Assembly (NCBI RefSeq): GCF_963576615.1
Contig: NC_088715.1
Location: forward strand, 60,857,802-60,921,801
Length of the DNA stretch: 64,000 nucleotides
Direction of reading: 5' to 3'
From: Watersipora subatra
Lineage: Eukaryota > Bryozoa > Gymnolaemata > Cheilostomatida > Watersiporidae
The stretch's first letter is position 1. Each line of letters starts with the position of its first letter. A program made the position numbers and the translations under genes. Under the pieces are notes generated by a model. It had not been told where the DNA came from, ran no database searches, and saw only the letters and a list, made by a program, of their open reading frames with translations. Of this stretch, positions 37,401 to 45,887 are shown piece by piece.

Positions 37401-37414
37401 TCGGAGCATTCTAG
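19445..37414 (+). CDS. Secreted Thr-rich mucin-like protein with peritrophin-like Cys module (nine exons)
   Basis: Exons are 19445/19460-19634, 21141-21266, 30579-30668, 32066-32815, 33684-33756, 33901-33994, 34584-34755, 36520-36654 and 37317-37414. All junctions are GT-AG and phases agree throughout (1,1,1,1,2,0,1,1), giving 570 residues from ATG 19460. Layout: signal peptide (residues 1-20), small Cys-containing region, Gln/Pro/Asn-rich spacer, Thr/Pro repeats (about 262-380), an eight-Cys module (about 390-450), an Asn/Arg-rich tail, and a hydrophobic end GLESLLGFLGAF. Such proteins are usually mucus, cuticle or shell-matrix components; that role is inferred. ATG 19460 directly follows a TTTTTCAG acceptor-like sequence, so a 5' untranslated exon is possible; ATG 19445 is the alternative start. 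AATAAA at 37955-37960 fits polyadenylation. Further exons may hide in the 9.3-kb second intron. Confidence 0.8.
19460..21266 (+). other. Exons 1-2: signal peptide and N-terminal region
   Basis: Exon 1 ends GATG|GTGAGA and exon 2 begins after TTTTATGTAG and ends AACG|GTAAGA. The start MYAGVWILGLIAVVCGQQ is a classic signal peptide, with cleavage likely after CG. The next ~75 residues have three cysteines and alternating hydrophobic stretches (VMVKVFITNSSSG) suggesting a beta-rich fold. A Reeler-like domain was considered (CxxM...SGHS start), but the later hallmarks are missing. Confidence 0.7.
21500..22485. repeat. Intronic direct duplication (~170 bp, ~800 bp apart)
   Basis: About 21523-21690 and 22320-22490 share, in the same order, GTCTTAGCCTTGGGTC, ACTCTTAGCTTTGGCTC, AGATGTTACCATAAGTAAAG, AAGCCTTGGCTCTCACAGA and TGAACTCTTGCTCTGC. 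Both lie in intron 2 of the mucin-like gene. Confidence 0.8.
23690..23900 (-). repeat. SINE-like copy (family S1), reverse, intronic
   Basis: On the minus strand the shared leader (complement of TAGTTATTACACATGGCAATC) is followed by a tRNA-like block whose B box is the complement of GAAATCAAACCC. Confidence 0.5.
24240..24556 (-). repeat. SINE copy (family S2), full-length looking
   Basis: The minus strand starts with a tRNA-like head (GTGTGGCTTAGTGGTCCAG as A box; TGCGGGTTCACTTTTC as B box). The body has ATGCTCTCTGCAACTGGAC, then GGCAAGGTTCCCATGCC, then AGCCAAGATTACAGAACC, and the end is CATACTCGATATTTGAGAGA. The same body occurs at 11775 and 29683. Length is about 310 bp. Confidence 0.75.
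25890..26100. repeat. Dispersed repeat shared with 12180-12480
   Basis: It is collinear with the copy near 12200: ATGATGTTTTTCGTTAC, TTGGTAATCTAATAGTAT and GTAACAGAAAGTTCATAAACT. It lies in the second intron of the mucin-like gene. Confidence 0.55.
26480..26760. repeat. AT-rich palindromic tract
   Basis: Inverted AATTAATTAAATTAATT and many TATATA variants, with no coding potential. Confidence 0.7.
28667..29085. mobile_element. 419-bp TIR element (MITE) in intron 2
   Basis: The left end GGCTGGTACACACCATATCG is matched, inverted and diverged, by the right end (complement reads GGCTGGTTCATGCTGTATAG). The internal sequence has no transposase. GGCTGGT ends are common in PIF/Harbinger-like MITEs; the target duplication is not clear, so the superfamily is open. 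Confidence 0.55.
29108..29206. repeat. Long AT palindrome
   Basis: TATAGTGGCTATATATATAC on the left is mirrored by GTATATAGTACTAGCCACTATA on the right, around an (AT)-rich centre. It could extrude as a cruciform. Confidence 0.7.
29683..30045 (+). repeat. SINE copy (family S2) ending in a perfect hairpin
   Basis: A tRNA-like head (GTAGCCTAGTAGTAGTATGCC; GGTTGGGATTTGATTCCC) is followed by the S2 body (AAATTGCTCTCTGCAATTAG, GGTACCCTTGCCGCTGGAC, CAGACGTCATACTCAATC). The sequence just after it holds a perfect 14-bp hairpin (30010-30023 with 30029-30042). Confidence 0.7.
31430..31700. repeat. Degenerate GC-richer repeat in intron 3
   Basis: Loose repeats of CTGGCCGGTTCT/CTCCTAGTG/CTCTCAG type. 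The composition stands out from the AT-rich surroundings. A similar style of sequence occurs near 43430-43610 (GGGCC, GTTTTTGGTC). No gene function is supported. Confidence 0.4.
32066..32815 (+). other. Exon 4: Thr/Pro mucin exon
   Basis: The exon follows TTTTCTTTGATAG and ends CAGCCAG|GTTATT, a weak donor supported by the matching phase of the next exon. It encodes 250 residues. The first half is Gln/Asn/Pro/Ala-rich and the second half is nearly pure Thr with regular Pro (TTTTTTP repeats), a dense O-glycosylation substrate. At DNA level the repeat CCCACAACGACGACTACCA recurs about every 21 bp, so copy number may vary between alleles. Confidence 0.85.
33684..34755 (+). other. Exons 5-7: Cys-rich module resembling peritrophin-A (CBM14)
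   Basis: Three exons together encode a region with Cys spacing HHC-x13-GC, RYYMTLMNG, SRC, ALC, VTCSC, TAC. The arrangement GCxYYxxxxNG...RCP...C is what is known for chitin-binding peritrophin-A domains. The cysteine normally following the aromatic pair (YxxC) is replaced here by Leu in YMTL, and later cysteines are more numerous. The chitin-binding role is therefore a hypothesis. Confidence 0.55.
34760..36510. other. Intron 7 of the mucin-like gene
   Basis: AT-rich, no exon seen. A diverged duplication is visible: TTGCTTATCCTTTCTTACAT near 35869 and TTGCTTATTCTTTCTTACGC near 36209, each followed by CTTGTTTGTTATATTA-like sequence. Confidence 0.4.
36520..37414 (+). other. Exons 8-9: Asn/Arg-rich C-terminal tail
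   Basis: Exon 8 (45 residues) ends with RRNNNGNNRRG. Exon 9 continues with TRTRGNNGRSRNNQNQPFG and closes with a short hydrophobic segment before TAG at 37412. The tail is strongly basic, unlike the rest of the protein. Confidence 0.75.
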
Positions 37415-38543
37415 AAAGATACCTTTTTAACGCTGACACAACATCATTTGTTTTACTAAATACTAAATACCTTAATATCACATGTTTCTCAAACTCCTAT
37501 CATCAGCCTTCCGTTTAAAAAAACCGACTGCAGTATAATTCTGGTTGCAGTTCTAATTGAATAATCATGAACATCTAATGACCAAATGACCTTTCGTGTT
37601 ACTGTCTTATACTTTATTTACTGACAGGAGATTATAGATATACTACATCATTTGCCACAGCCGAAACTTAATATATCCACTTCTAACTTACTAATTACGT
37701 AAACAAAATTTTCTAAATAGATCAATAATATGAATTTGTACTTTATTTTTTAACTAATGCTTTACCGCTTAAAGGATAATAATTTATTTGTTCACTAAAT
37801 ATAGTGAAAGCTAAAACATCATTACTATAGTAAGTTAAATATTGTGTTAATTACCAAAAGAAAGGGGCACACTTGGGGTAAAACACTAACACATATTAGG
37901 ACTTTGCTTAATCTATGTTTAACAGTTTTGTTATGGTTTTAAGTTATTCTGTTAAATAAATATATTTAAAGTTTGTCAAAGATTACCTCTGCACATTCTT
38001 AGTTTTCATTGCAGAGCCAGGGCATTGAGTTGGTTATTCTAATTCTCAGAAAATGCAGTTGCTCTAATTGCTATATGAAGAAAGTAACCTAGTAATCTCA
38101 AATTAGGGGCGTGTCTCATTCTGTACTCGCTTACAAATCAACTTTGTTATAAGCTCCGCTGGCTCCATTAACTTCTTGCAGCAGCCATGACCTTGGACAT
38201 AAATGTAGCTTCTGCCCAACAATCCCGATCACACAACATTAACTATCCAACATTTTTCTCTTAAAAAGGACTTTATTGTATGATAAAACTAAAGATTAAA
38301 TATAGTGTGATTACTCTGTGAGTCTATATATGCTCATGCATAACAAGTTAACCGTATAACTTGGATTTCAAAATATTCTTTCTATGGCCATTTGTGGATG
38401 TTGTGGTGGCAGCTGGTCAGTTTACAGTGGCCAATCTAAATTAAAACCAAATGAACTATAAATGAGTCAAAGCTTATCTGAGTCGGCCTAGCACGACGAC
38501 ATGACCCACAACTATGGTCGGGGTTAATGATCGCCCAAAATAT

Positions 38544-39960
38544 ACCGTAAAACCTCTAATTGACCGCCATGACGCTCTATTTTTCAACTCTTCCTCTATA
38601 GTGGCAGTCAATTGAAAGTGGCGTTCAAATAGAGGCTGACGATGTGTTTTTCAAGTGGCTCCTCAGAATTTTGGGAAGATAAATTTATCTATTTTACCGG
38701 CGAAGCAAATGTCGTCTATATTTTGCTCTTTTTCCAGTGGAGCGGTATTAAACTTTTCAGGTGCAATAAGTTTGCTAACTTACCTCTAACTTGTCAACGC
38801 TCTCTTTATAGATATGCATTGAGAAACCAAGAAATATTTCTACCAGCTGATATCTATTGCTTGCAATTGACCTGCGATGATATTATAGCCTGTATTCTGC
38901 TTTGCAATTTGTTGGCACTTTCAATTTTCAATTCATTCTAAACTTGAAGACATATTTTATTTCATATTTATATTAACTAATGTTGCATAAAAACTCATTG
39001 CACCCATTGATATGTTTGCTACATTTGGCAGCCAGAACTAGCTTTTTATGTCCAATAGAAGAGGAGTTACGAGCATCAACCAATTGTATGATCAGATTGT
39101 CTCAAGGACGCTATCAAATAGTATGCTATAAATTTGCAAGTTTATAAGTTATATAATAATAATTTAGCAAATGCTACAAATATATGTTCATGAGCAAGTG
39201 ATATAAATGAACTATACTTACATTACATGCAGAAAAAAAATTAGCGTTTTTAAAACAAAAGTATTTGCATCGTTTGCTCGGATAGCTGCATTCTGATTGT
39301 TGCTTTCGATGGAACGAACATCTTCTAGTTGTCCAATACCTTCAACAATGTTTTCTGATTTCAACTCTTCTTCTGCACTGCTGAACTAGTCGATATTAGT
39401 GTCCAAACATTTTTTTGACAGGGTAAAACTTTTCCACGCTGCTTTTAGCACAAATATAAGGCGTAAAAGTTTTGCTCACTAAACGTAACCTTTGGCCCAA
39501 AACTTGCAAACCGTTTTTTATATACAGTATATAATGTATGTACATCGAAGTATTAAGACCGCGTTAAATAAAGAACTACTATTAGCCTGAGACAGGTATC
39601 TATCATGTCTATGGTGTCGCTTTTAAAGTCCATCTACCATCGTAAATTTAAACCCTTTTGATATATGTAATATAGCCTGAGCCTTTGTATATATATACTA
39701 TTAGCCTGAGACCGTTATTGATTATTTCTATGGTGCTGCTTTCAAAGTTTTAATGAAAAAAAAGCGAAAAGCTTTGAAGTTAGACAACGAGAGAATTGGT
39801 TGTTATTAATGTAAATGATTCACTATTAATACGATTTTGTGGACACTTTTCTGCTGGTCACTTTATATCACGGGTTCATAAATATCAAACATTGTCAAAG
39901 TGGCGGTTAGATGGAGGTGTCCTTCAAATAGAAGTGGCATTCAAATAGAGGTTTTATGGT
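38544..39960. mobile_element. 1.4-kb DNA element with short TIRs (ACCGTAAAACCTCT)
   Basis: The left end ACCGTAAAACCTCT is matched inverted by AGAGGTTTTATGGT at 39947-39960. Sub-terminal direct repeats of GGCGTTCAAATAGAGG / GGCATTCAAATAGAGG type occur at both ends. A 99-codon frame at 38642 shows no transposase motif. Two diverged direct copies of a ~50-bp segment (CTATTAGCCTGAGAC) lie at 39583 and 39706. Confidence 0.6.
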
Positions 39961-40375
39961 GGACGTACTTCCACCATAACTCGCAGAAATCATCACCTGC
40001 TTATTGAATGCTTATCTGTACTTTGATGATGTGCTATATTTACTCCACTATATATTACTAACTACTATGTGGATGCCGGACATTGAACTTGACTTTGCAC
40101 AAAAAATCTCATTTTTATTTAGCATATAAATTTACCATTCTATCTTTTAAACTTCATATCATGAGAAAAGTGTTTTGGGCGGTTTGAATAAATTGAAAAA
40201 AAGAAATAAAGCAAACATAAAAGTGTTTAAATGTGAAGTAACTAGCAAGTAAAGGGTAGATAATCTGATTTGCTACAAAGATTACAATAAAAAATAATTT
40301 GATACTGATAAAATTAATACGAACTGAGAAAACAAAACCAAAATCATGAATATTCTAAATCAATAATAGCCAAGA

Positions 40376-40800
40376 CTACATAAAAATGTGTGTATACGAA
40401 AGGTTACTGCTGCAGCAGAAGCTCGTTGTATTCAAAGTTTGATGGATGAAACTGATATCTCTGGATACTGCTACAAATGTAAAAATGAGATATCGGACTG
40501 TCTTTGTCTGACCAAACGGAGAGAGAATGTAGAGACAATTCTTACTCCAGATAATACATTTGTCTACATAAAAAGTATTTGGCCTTTGCAGATTTAGCAA
40601 TCGAATCTTAGGAAAGACCAAAAATGAAGTGTAATGGCATATTTGAAATTAAAACGGCACATTTGAGACTTACAAATAAAAAATAGGTTATGAGGAATGG
40701 TGAAAAAAGCTTTTAAAGATTTAAAAAAAAACAAACACAAAAGGTATAATTAATTAATAATTTACATGCTTAGCGTATGCAATCGTAATAAGGATAAGAC
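40376..40800. repeat. Dispersed repeat shared with 53080-53490
   Basis: Collinear similarity by eye, strongest at the 3' part: GGCACATTT, AAATAAAAAATAGG, AAAAGCTTTTAAAG and AATTAATTAATAAT recur in order at 53354-53445. The 69-codon frame here (with CYKC and CLC cysteines) is disrupted in the sister copy. Confidence 0.45.
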
Positions 40801-40827
40801 AAAGTTTGTGTGAGTTTGTGTATGTAA

Positions 40828-41156
40828 TTCAGTTTGTCTTGCTATAGCTATTAAAATATTGGAATGAACAATCCGTATTGCCTAAAATTTGATCTCAGAA
40901 CCTTCCATTCACCAGACACATGCCTTACCAACTTAGCTACACGAGATTCATGGATTCAATGGGCGATATATTTCGCCATGTGGGTGAAAATGCGCCACTG
41001 CTTTCCATTATGGCGCAACATGATGGCGCTTTTATTAGTAAGCTTACTCAAATTAGCCATTGGCAATGTGCTAGGCTAATGGCAAGCAACTACATTACCT
41101 TTCAATGTTTATAAGCTGATTTTTAGTACCTCCGCAACGCCGGCCATTCCGCTAGT
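40828..41156 (-). repeat. tRNA-like SINE / Helitron-like composite ending CTAG
   Basis: Second copy of the 16250-16568 family. On the minus strand GTAGCTAAGTTGG (A-box-like) and AAGGTTCTGAGATC (B-box-like) are well preserved. The plus-strand right end reads CGCAACGCCGGCC, then CTAG. It also contains an inverted pair TATTTCGCCATGTGGG / GCGCCACTGC...TGGCGC. Confidence 0.6.
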
Positions 41157-41457
41157 TTATATATATAGATTGAATGTCAACTACTAGCTATTGTTTGAGC
41201 ATTGGTGTAAATAAGTAAATGATCGAGCTGCCTTCCTTTAGTATGTGTTCAGATACCAAATAAAGTTATATATTTTACCTTTATTTTTACCTTTTAGGGC
41301 TGTTTGAGTAAAACGGCTAATAGTGCAGTTGACTTTGGTGTCTTGTGTTGATTTATAATATTTGCATGCTTTACACTTACAACCACCAAAACATGCAAAC
41401 TATAAAGTGGTTTTTCTTGAACATAGGTACGTTTATAAAATTTGTTTTGTCTTTGTC

Positions 41458-41513
41458 ATTAATCTATTAATCTATTAATCTATTAATCTATTAATCTATT
41501 AATCTATTAATCT
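41458..41513. repeat. 8-bp tandem repeat, seven copies
   Basis: ATTAATCT is repeated seven times without variation. Confidence 0.95.
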
Positions 41514-42055
41514 GATAACAATTTGTCATAAACACTGTCTATAAATACTTTATTTTCTCATTTATGAAAAAAATATGAGTAAAAATCCAAATAATTATGC
41601 TTGCTGCTTGTTATTAAAGCAGTCAAAAACAAAAAAGTGTTTTTTTCTTGTACTTTTATAAGTAATTTTGGAAATTTTAAAGTAGTGTTTGCTGGCTTTT
41701 TCTGATTTTTATAATAAGGTAGATTTTTGTCAGTGTCAGGGCGTTGAGAAAACTAAAAGTTTGCTTTTCTCAGATAGCCTACTGAAGTAAGCGGCTATTG
41801 CTATAAACAGTAGCTTTAACAAAAAAGAAAACATTTGGCAATCTCATAATGACTCTTTTCTGGGCTCTTCCCAGTGGTCCAGAAAAGAGTCGCTGGAGTT
41901 GGTGTCGTGTGAAGCTTGGACTACAAGCTGTAGCCCAAGTCAAAGATTTACAGTGGAGTCATCGGCCGCACAGCAACAGAGTCAGCTGCAGCTCTCACTC
42001 AGGTCTTTGCGCATCTGCAGGCTGCCATAGAGATTGCTGTGGAGATAGTGAGCTT

Positions 42056-42316
42056 CTATGGTGACTTTTTTTGGCAAGTGGAACAGTGAGGCCGAACATC
42101 TTGTCTCAGTTGGCAGTGCTTGTCTGTAGACCAGCTGCAACTGGGAAAAGCCTTGATTTGACAAACTTTCTTAAAGAGCTCTCGTAGCCTGTGGTCCTTT
42201 AATGCATCCTGCGATGGGAGTTTTATGCTACACTGCGGGTAGCACACATGACAGCAAGAAAAACACTCATGCTTCTTTAACTCACAGGCCACTCGTATTG
42301 TAGGAACACTCAACAC
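42056..42316 (-). CDS. Cys-rich open frame of unknown nature
   Basis: An 86-codon minus-strand frame with 12 cysteines (CFSCCHVCYPQC near the N-terminal part; CSTCQKK near the end). No signal peptide is seen. The spacing is reminiscent of zinc-binding or transposon-encoded Cys clusters, but I do not recognise a family. An overlapping frame continues to 41982. The neighbouring sequence (42390-42733) has MITE-like inverted ends, so this may be transposon debris. Confidence 0.2.
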   Translation of the reverse strand: MLSVPTIRVACELKKHECFSCCHVCYPQCSIKLPSQDALKDHRLRELFKKVCQIKAFPSCSWSTDKHCQLRQDVRPHCSTCQKKSP

Positions 42317-42389
42317 AGTGCAGCATCATGGTTGCCAGAAAATGGTTCAAGCAGGATGCATTGTATTTATAGGTCATAGGTGAGTGTAT

Positions 42390-42733
42390 TAATCTGCGTT
42401 CACTCTGGCCGATTTGCAAACAGAGTTAATGTGGCCGATATCTGAGCAGTTTTATAAAAGTTATCGGCTCGATTTTTTCCATTCACACTAGGATTAGTTT
42501 GAGCTGATAGTGGGTGATGTTGCAATTTTTCATTTGCACGGTCAGATAACTTTAGCTGATATATTTTTAGTGAGTCAAGATTTACATTTCGCTGTTTGCT
42601 ACAAAGTTTGTCGTGAATGTTTTCACCAAGTTTACAAATAACTTTGCGCTACCCAGTTCATCACTAACAGTGGATACTACAGGGCCAAATCGTCCAGATA
42701 ATCGGCATGAAATTGTCTGGTATGAATGCAGCT
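42390..42733. mobile_element. Possible MITE with diverged TIRs
   Basis: The left end AATCTGCGTTCACTCTGGCC is loosely mirrored by the right end (complement AGCTGCATTCATACCAGAC). Internal GGCCGATA/ATCGGC-type motifs recur. Divergence makes the borders uncertain. Confidence 0.4.
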
Positions 42734-42739
42734 CTAGAG

Positions 42740-44095
42740 ACGTACCTTGTTTATGTGATTGTAAAAGTCGATAAAACTGGTGTTTATTGTTTAATTGGCG
42801 CCAAATTTGATTGGGTAATTGGTGAATTATTCTTTACCTTTCATATTTCAAGCATTAGCTAATCATAGCCAGTAAGCTTGACCTATATTATTCTTAACAA
42901 ATCAGTTGTGTTTTGTCTAATTATTTTGTATATCAGGCTTTTGTGCTGCACATTTTGGTCAGTCTGCTTTTTGCTGCGACTTTGCATTATTGCTAATAAA
43001 CTTTAGAATTCAATTAAATCTAAGCTTCAACGTTTATATATTTAGTAAACCAACTGGTAGAGCACTAATTAAGATCTACTTCGCTCTTTTATATACTGTG
43101 GCATAGGCCTGTGCCTCAGAGCTGCAGTCACCCGGGGCTTCAAAAGACGACTAGTGGGTTTGATGAATCCGTGACTCCAGGGGAAATATGTGTGGTATAC
43201 GACTCCAAACTATAACGGCATCAAATCAAACGAACTAATCTAGCTAGGCTTGTAATATGTAGTAAAGCATAAAGTAGCTATTGCTATATGGTAGGAAGGC
43301 TCAGATAGATTAGGCATCTAGACAAATCAGAGGATATGTTCCCTTTTCTAAACTGCCCTGCATGCAGCATTAGCGAGCTATCTGCATGCTGGAGGAGTCG
43401 TGAGTAGTACAGGAAAAATTCAGCTGGGCCAGATTCTGGTTCTCCTCTTGCGAGCCAGTCTTCTGTCTTGCTCTACTTGAATGGTTTTGGTCCAACTCCA
43501 CCGGGCCTGCTTTTGGTCTAATTTAGCTGGACCTGTTATCGGTCCTACGCTACCAGACCAAGCCAAAAATGGGCCAGCTAGTCCAATTCAGCGGGCCCGT
43601 TTTTGGCCAAAATAAACTGTGATATAAGTTATGTGTTGCAAATATGGCTTAATCGGAATTATATATTTTTACTTCACTAGAACTTGTTATTGCTATAACA
43701 TAATGTAGTAAACTTTTGCATTTGTATCTCACTAGTATAGCGACTTACCGCACTTGCAAACATGCAGGATCTATTACAAGTTGGCTGATCTTACTAAGTT
43801 TGATTATAAAAATACGGCTGTATTCGTGTACTACGTGTTTTGGTCAACGACTCAGTAACACCTGTGATTAGTTGTGAGTGCAAGAATAGACCAGACTGTG
43901 CACAAATAAAAGATCGTGTTTAGACCAATACAGCAATATATTAGCTAAAAAATTAATACTTGCCAAAATAAGAAAAGATAAACTCCCGTAGTCAAACAAA
44001 CATACTCAAAAAAATTGCATATATCCATCTCAAGAAAATGGATATATGCAAAATGGACATGCATCCCCAGCAAGATAATGGAGCACATTGTTACC
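42740..44095. other. Unassigned sequence between repeats
   Basis: No exon was recognised. The 43420-43620 part is GC-richer with repeated CTGGGCC/GGGCCTGCTTTTGGTC/GGGCCCGTTTTTGG motifs. An inverted GCATATATCCAT/ATGGATATATGC pair lies at about 44017-44050. Confidence 0.35.
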
Positions 44096-44099
44096 AGCT

Positions 44100-45300
44100 A
44101 ACTCATGCATTTTGACAGGGAAAATAAGATCTTTCACCCAAATCAACATGGCTTGCCCAAAAACCATAGGTGCGAAAAACAGCCGATTGAACTGGTGTCT
44201 GATATTCCGTACAATTTAGACAATGGTCTGAAGACAGATGCACGTGTGCTAGGTTTCAGCAAGGCCTTTGATAAGGTCAACCACAACAAACTGTTGCCAA
44301 AACTGGCCCAATATGGGGTTAGTCACCAGGTCATTTTTTGGGTTCCGGACTGCCTGAGCGATTGCACAGAGAGCGGTTGTGGAGGGGGAGGAGTCTGCTG
44401 AGGCTGCAGTAACATCTGATGTGGCTCAAGGCTCTGTGATCGGCCTAACGCTCTTCCTATATTACATCAATGATTTGCTGGACAGCCCGAGCTCGCAATG
44501 CAGGCTGTTTGCTGATGACACCATTGTGTACAACACCTCCAACAATGTTTCATCTCTGCAGGCCGACTTAGACAGACTGGGAGAGTGGGAAAGGCAATGG
44601 GATATGGAATTTCATCCTGATAAATGCCAGCTCACCACCTTCTCCCGGAAGAGAGTTCCCACTGATAATCAGTCTACCTGCACAACACCACTATACCCAG
44701 AGCTGAAAGCATCAAATACCTTGGTGTGACAGTCGACCATAAAATTCAGTGGCAGTCCCATACCAATGGCACCACCAGCAAAGCCAACACCACCTTGGGT
44801 TTTATCAGCTGCAACATCCTCACAACATCAGAAGAGGTTAAAGTGACTGCATACAAACAGTTAGTGCCTCCTTTGCTGGATTATGCCTTGGCATCTTGAG
44901 ATTCTGCACCAGACAGTACCTCTGACAAACTGGAGGCTGTGCAGAGGCGAGCGGTGCGTCTAATCTGTGGTGTCAGGAGAACGGATAGAAAGACCAGTAC
45001 CACCAGTCTCCTCCAGTGGCTGCAGCTGCTACCACTATCTAAACGTTGATCTGAGAAACGGCTTAAGATCTTTAGTCAATATCACCACTCAAACTCGACA
45101 GTGCTTGATCGATACATCAAGCGTTCCAATTTCTGCTCATCGTGTAGATATTTGCACCAGTACTTCATACCACAGTCAAACACGCTACACCATCAGCGCT
45201 CATTCTTTTTTTGTACAGCAAGAGCATGGAACTTACTGCCGTCCAATAGCAATCTTTTGGTGCCGCCTAACACCTAGTTTGCACGTATTGTACTATAACT
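44100..45300 (+). pseudogene. Decayed CR1/Jockey-type reverse transcriptase
   Basis: Fragments of one reverse transcriptase are read in order across several frames. Near 44255 is FSKAFDKVNHNKLLPKL. Near 44415 is a degenerate SGVPQGSVIGP block (here AQGSVIGLTLFLYYIND), and near 44506 the catalytic FADD box (LFADDTIVYN). After that come LGEWERQWDMEFHPDKCQ, IKYLGVTVDHKIQWQSH and EAVQRRAVRLICG, and finally an ARAWNLLPS-like C terminus near 45225. There is a frameshift near 44375, another near 44725, an in-frame TGA where WDSAP is expected near 44898, and further breaks after 45040. The 5' half (endonuclease) is absent. The motif order is that of the LINE clade with apurinic endonucleases; the exact clade is inferred. 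Confidence 0.8.
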
Positions 45301-45887
45301 CCAACTTTGTTGCCGACCGGAAAAGATTAAATGAATTATACTGAGACAATGTTTCCCAAGTCACAGCTTTTGCTGGTGCTGGAGACTGTACGGACGCAGG
45401 TAAATACACTACTGCATAGTATCACAACAAACAAGTGTGGAACACAGGTTATCAGTAGTTTGGCAAAATTCCATGAGAAGCTAACTCTCAAGAAAGGCAA
45501 ATACATGCGTTTGACAAACAGCGTTATATTTAAAGACTCGCTAATGCATAGCCTGACTACATAATTTCACCACAACGTTATAACCGAACATCATCACAAT
45601 TATTTACGTAAATCAAATTGAAAACAATTATAATCTTTTTCTAGTGCTATTATAACAGCTACTTAATTGAGTGTGAGCGCTTCCAATAAAACGATCAAAT
45701 CTTGAAATTCGGCAAAAGAGGATTTAATAGGCAGTATCAATTTTAGTTACGAGGCAACTGAATAAAAAACTGACCAATTAAAAACCGTTTTACAAAATAC
45801 GATAATTGAAAAATATACGAACGCGAACCGGTGCGTTTTTGCTCGTGGTTCAAGGATATTTAAGCATTTTATTTTTGCATCCATTCA

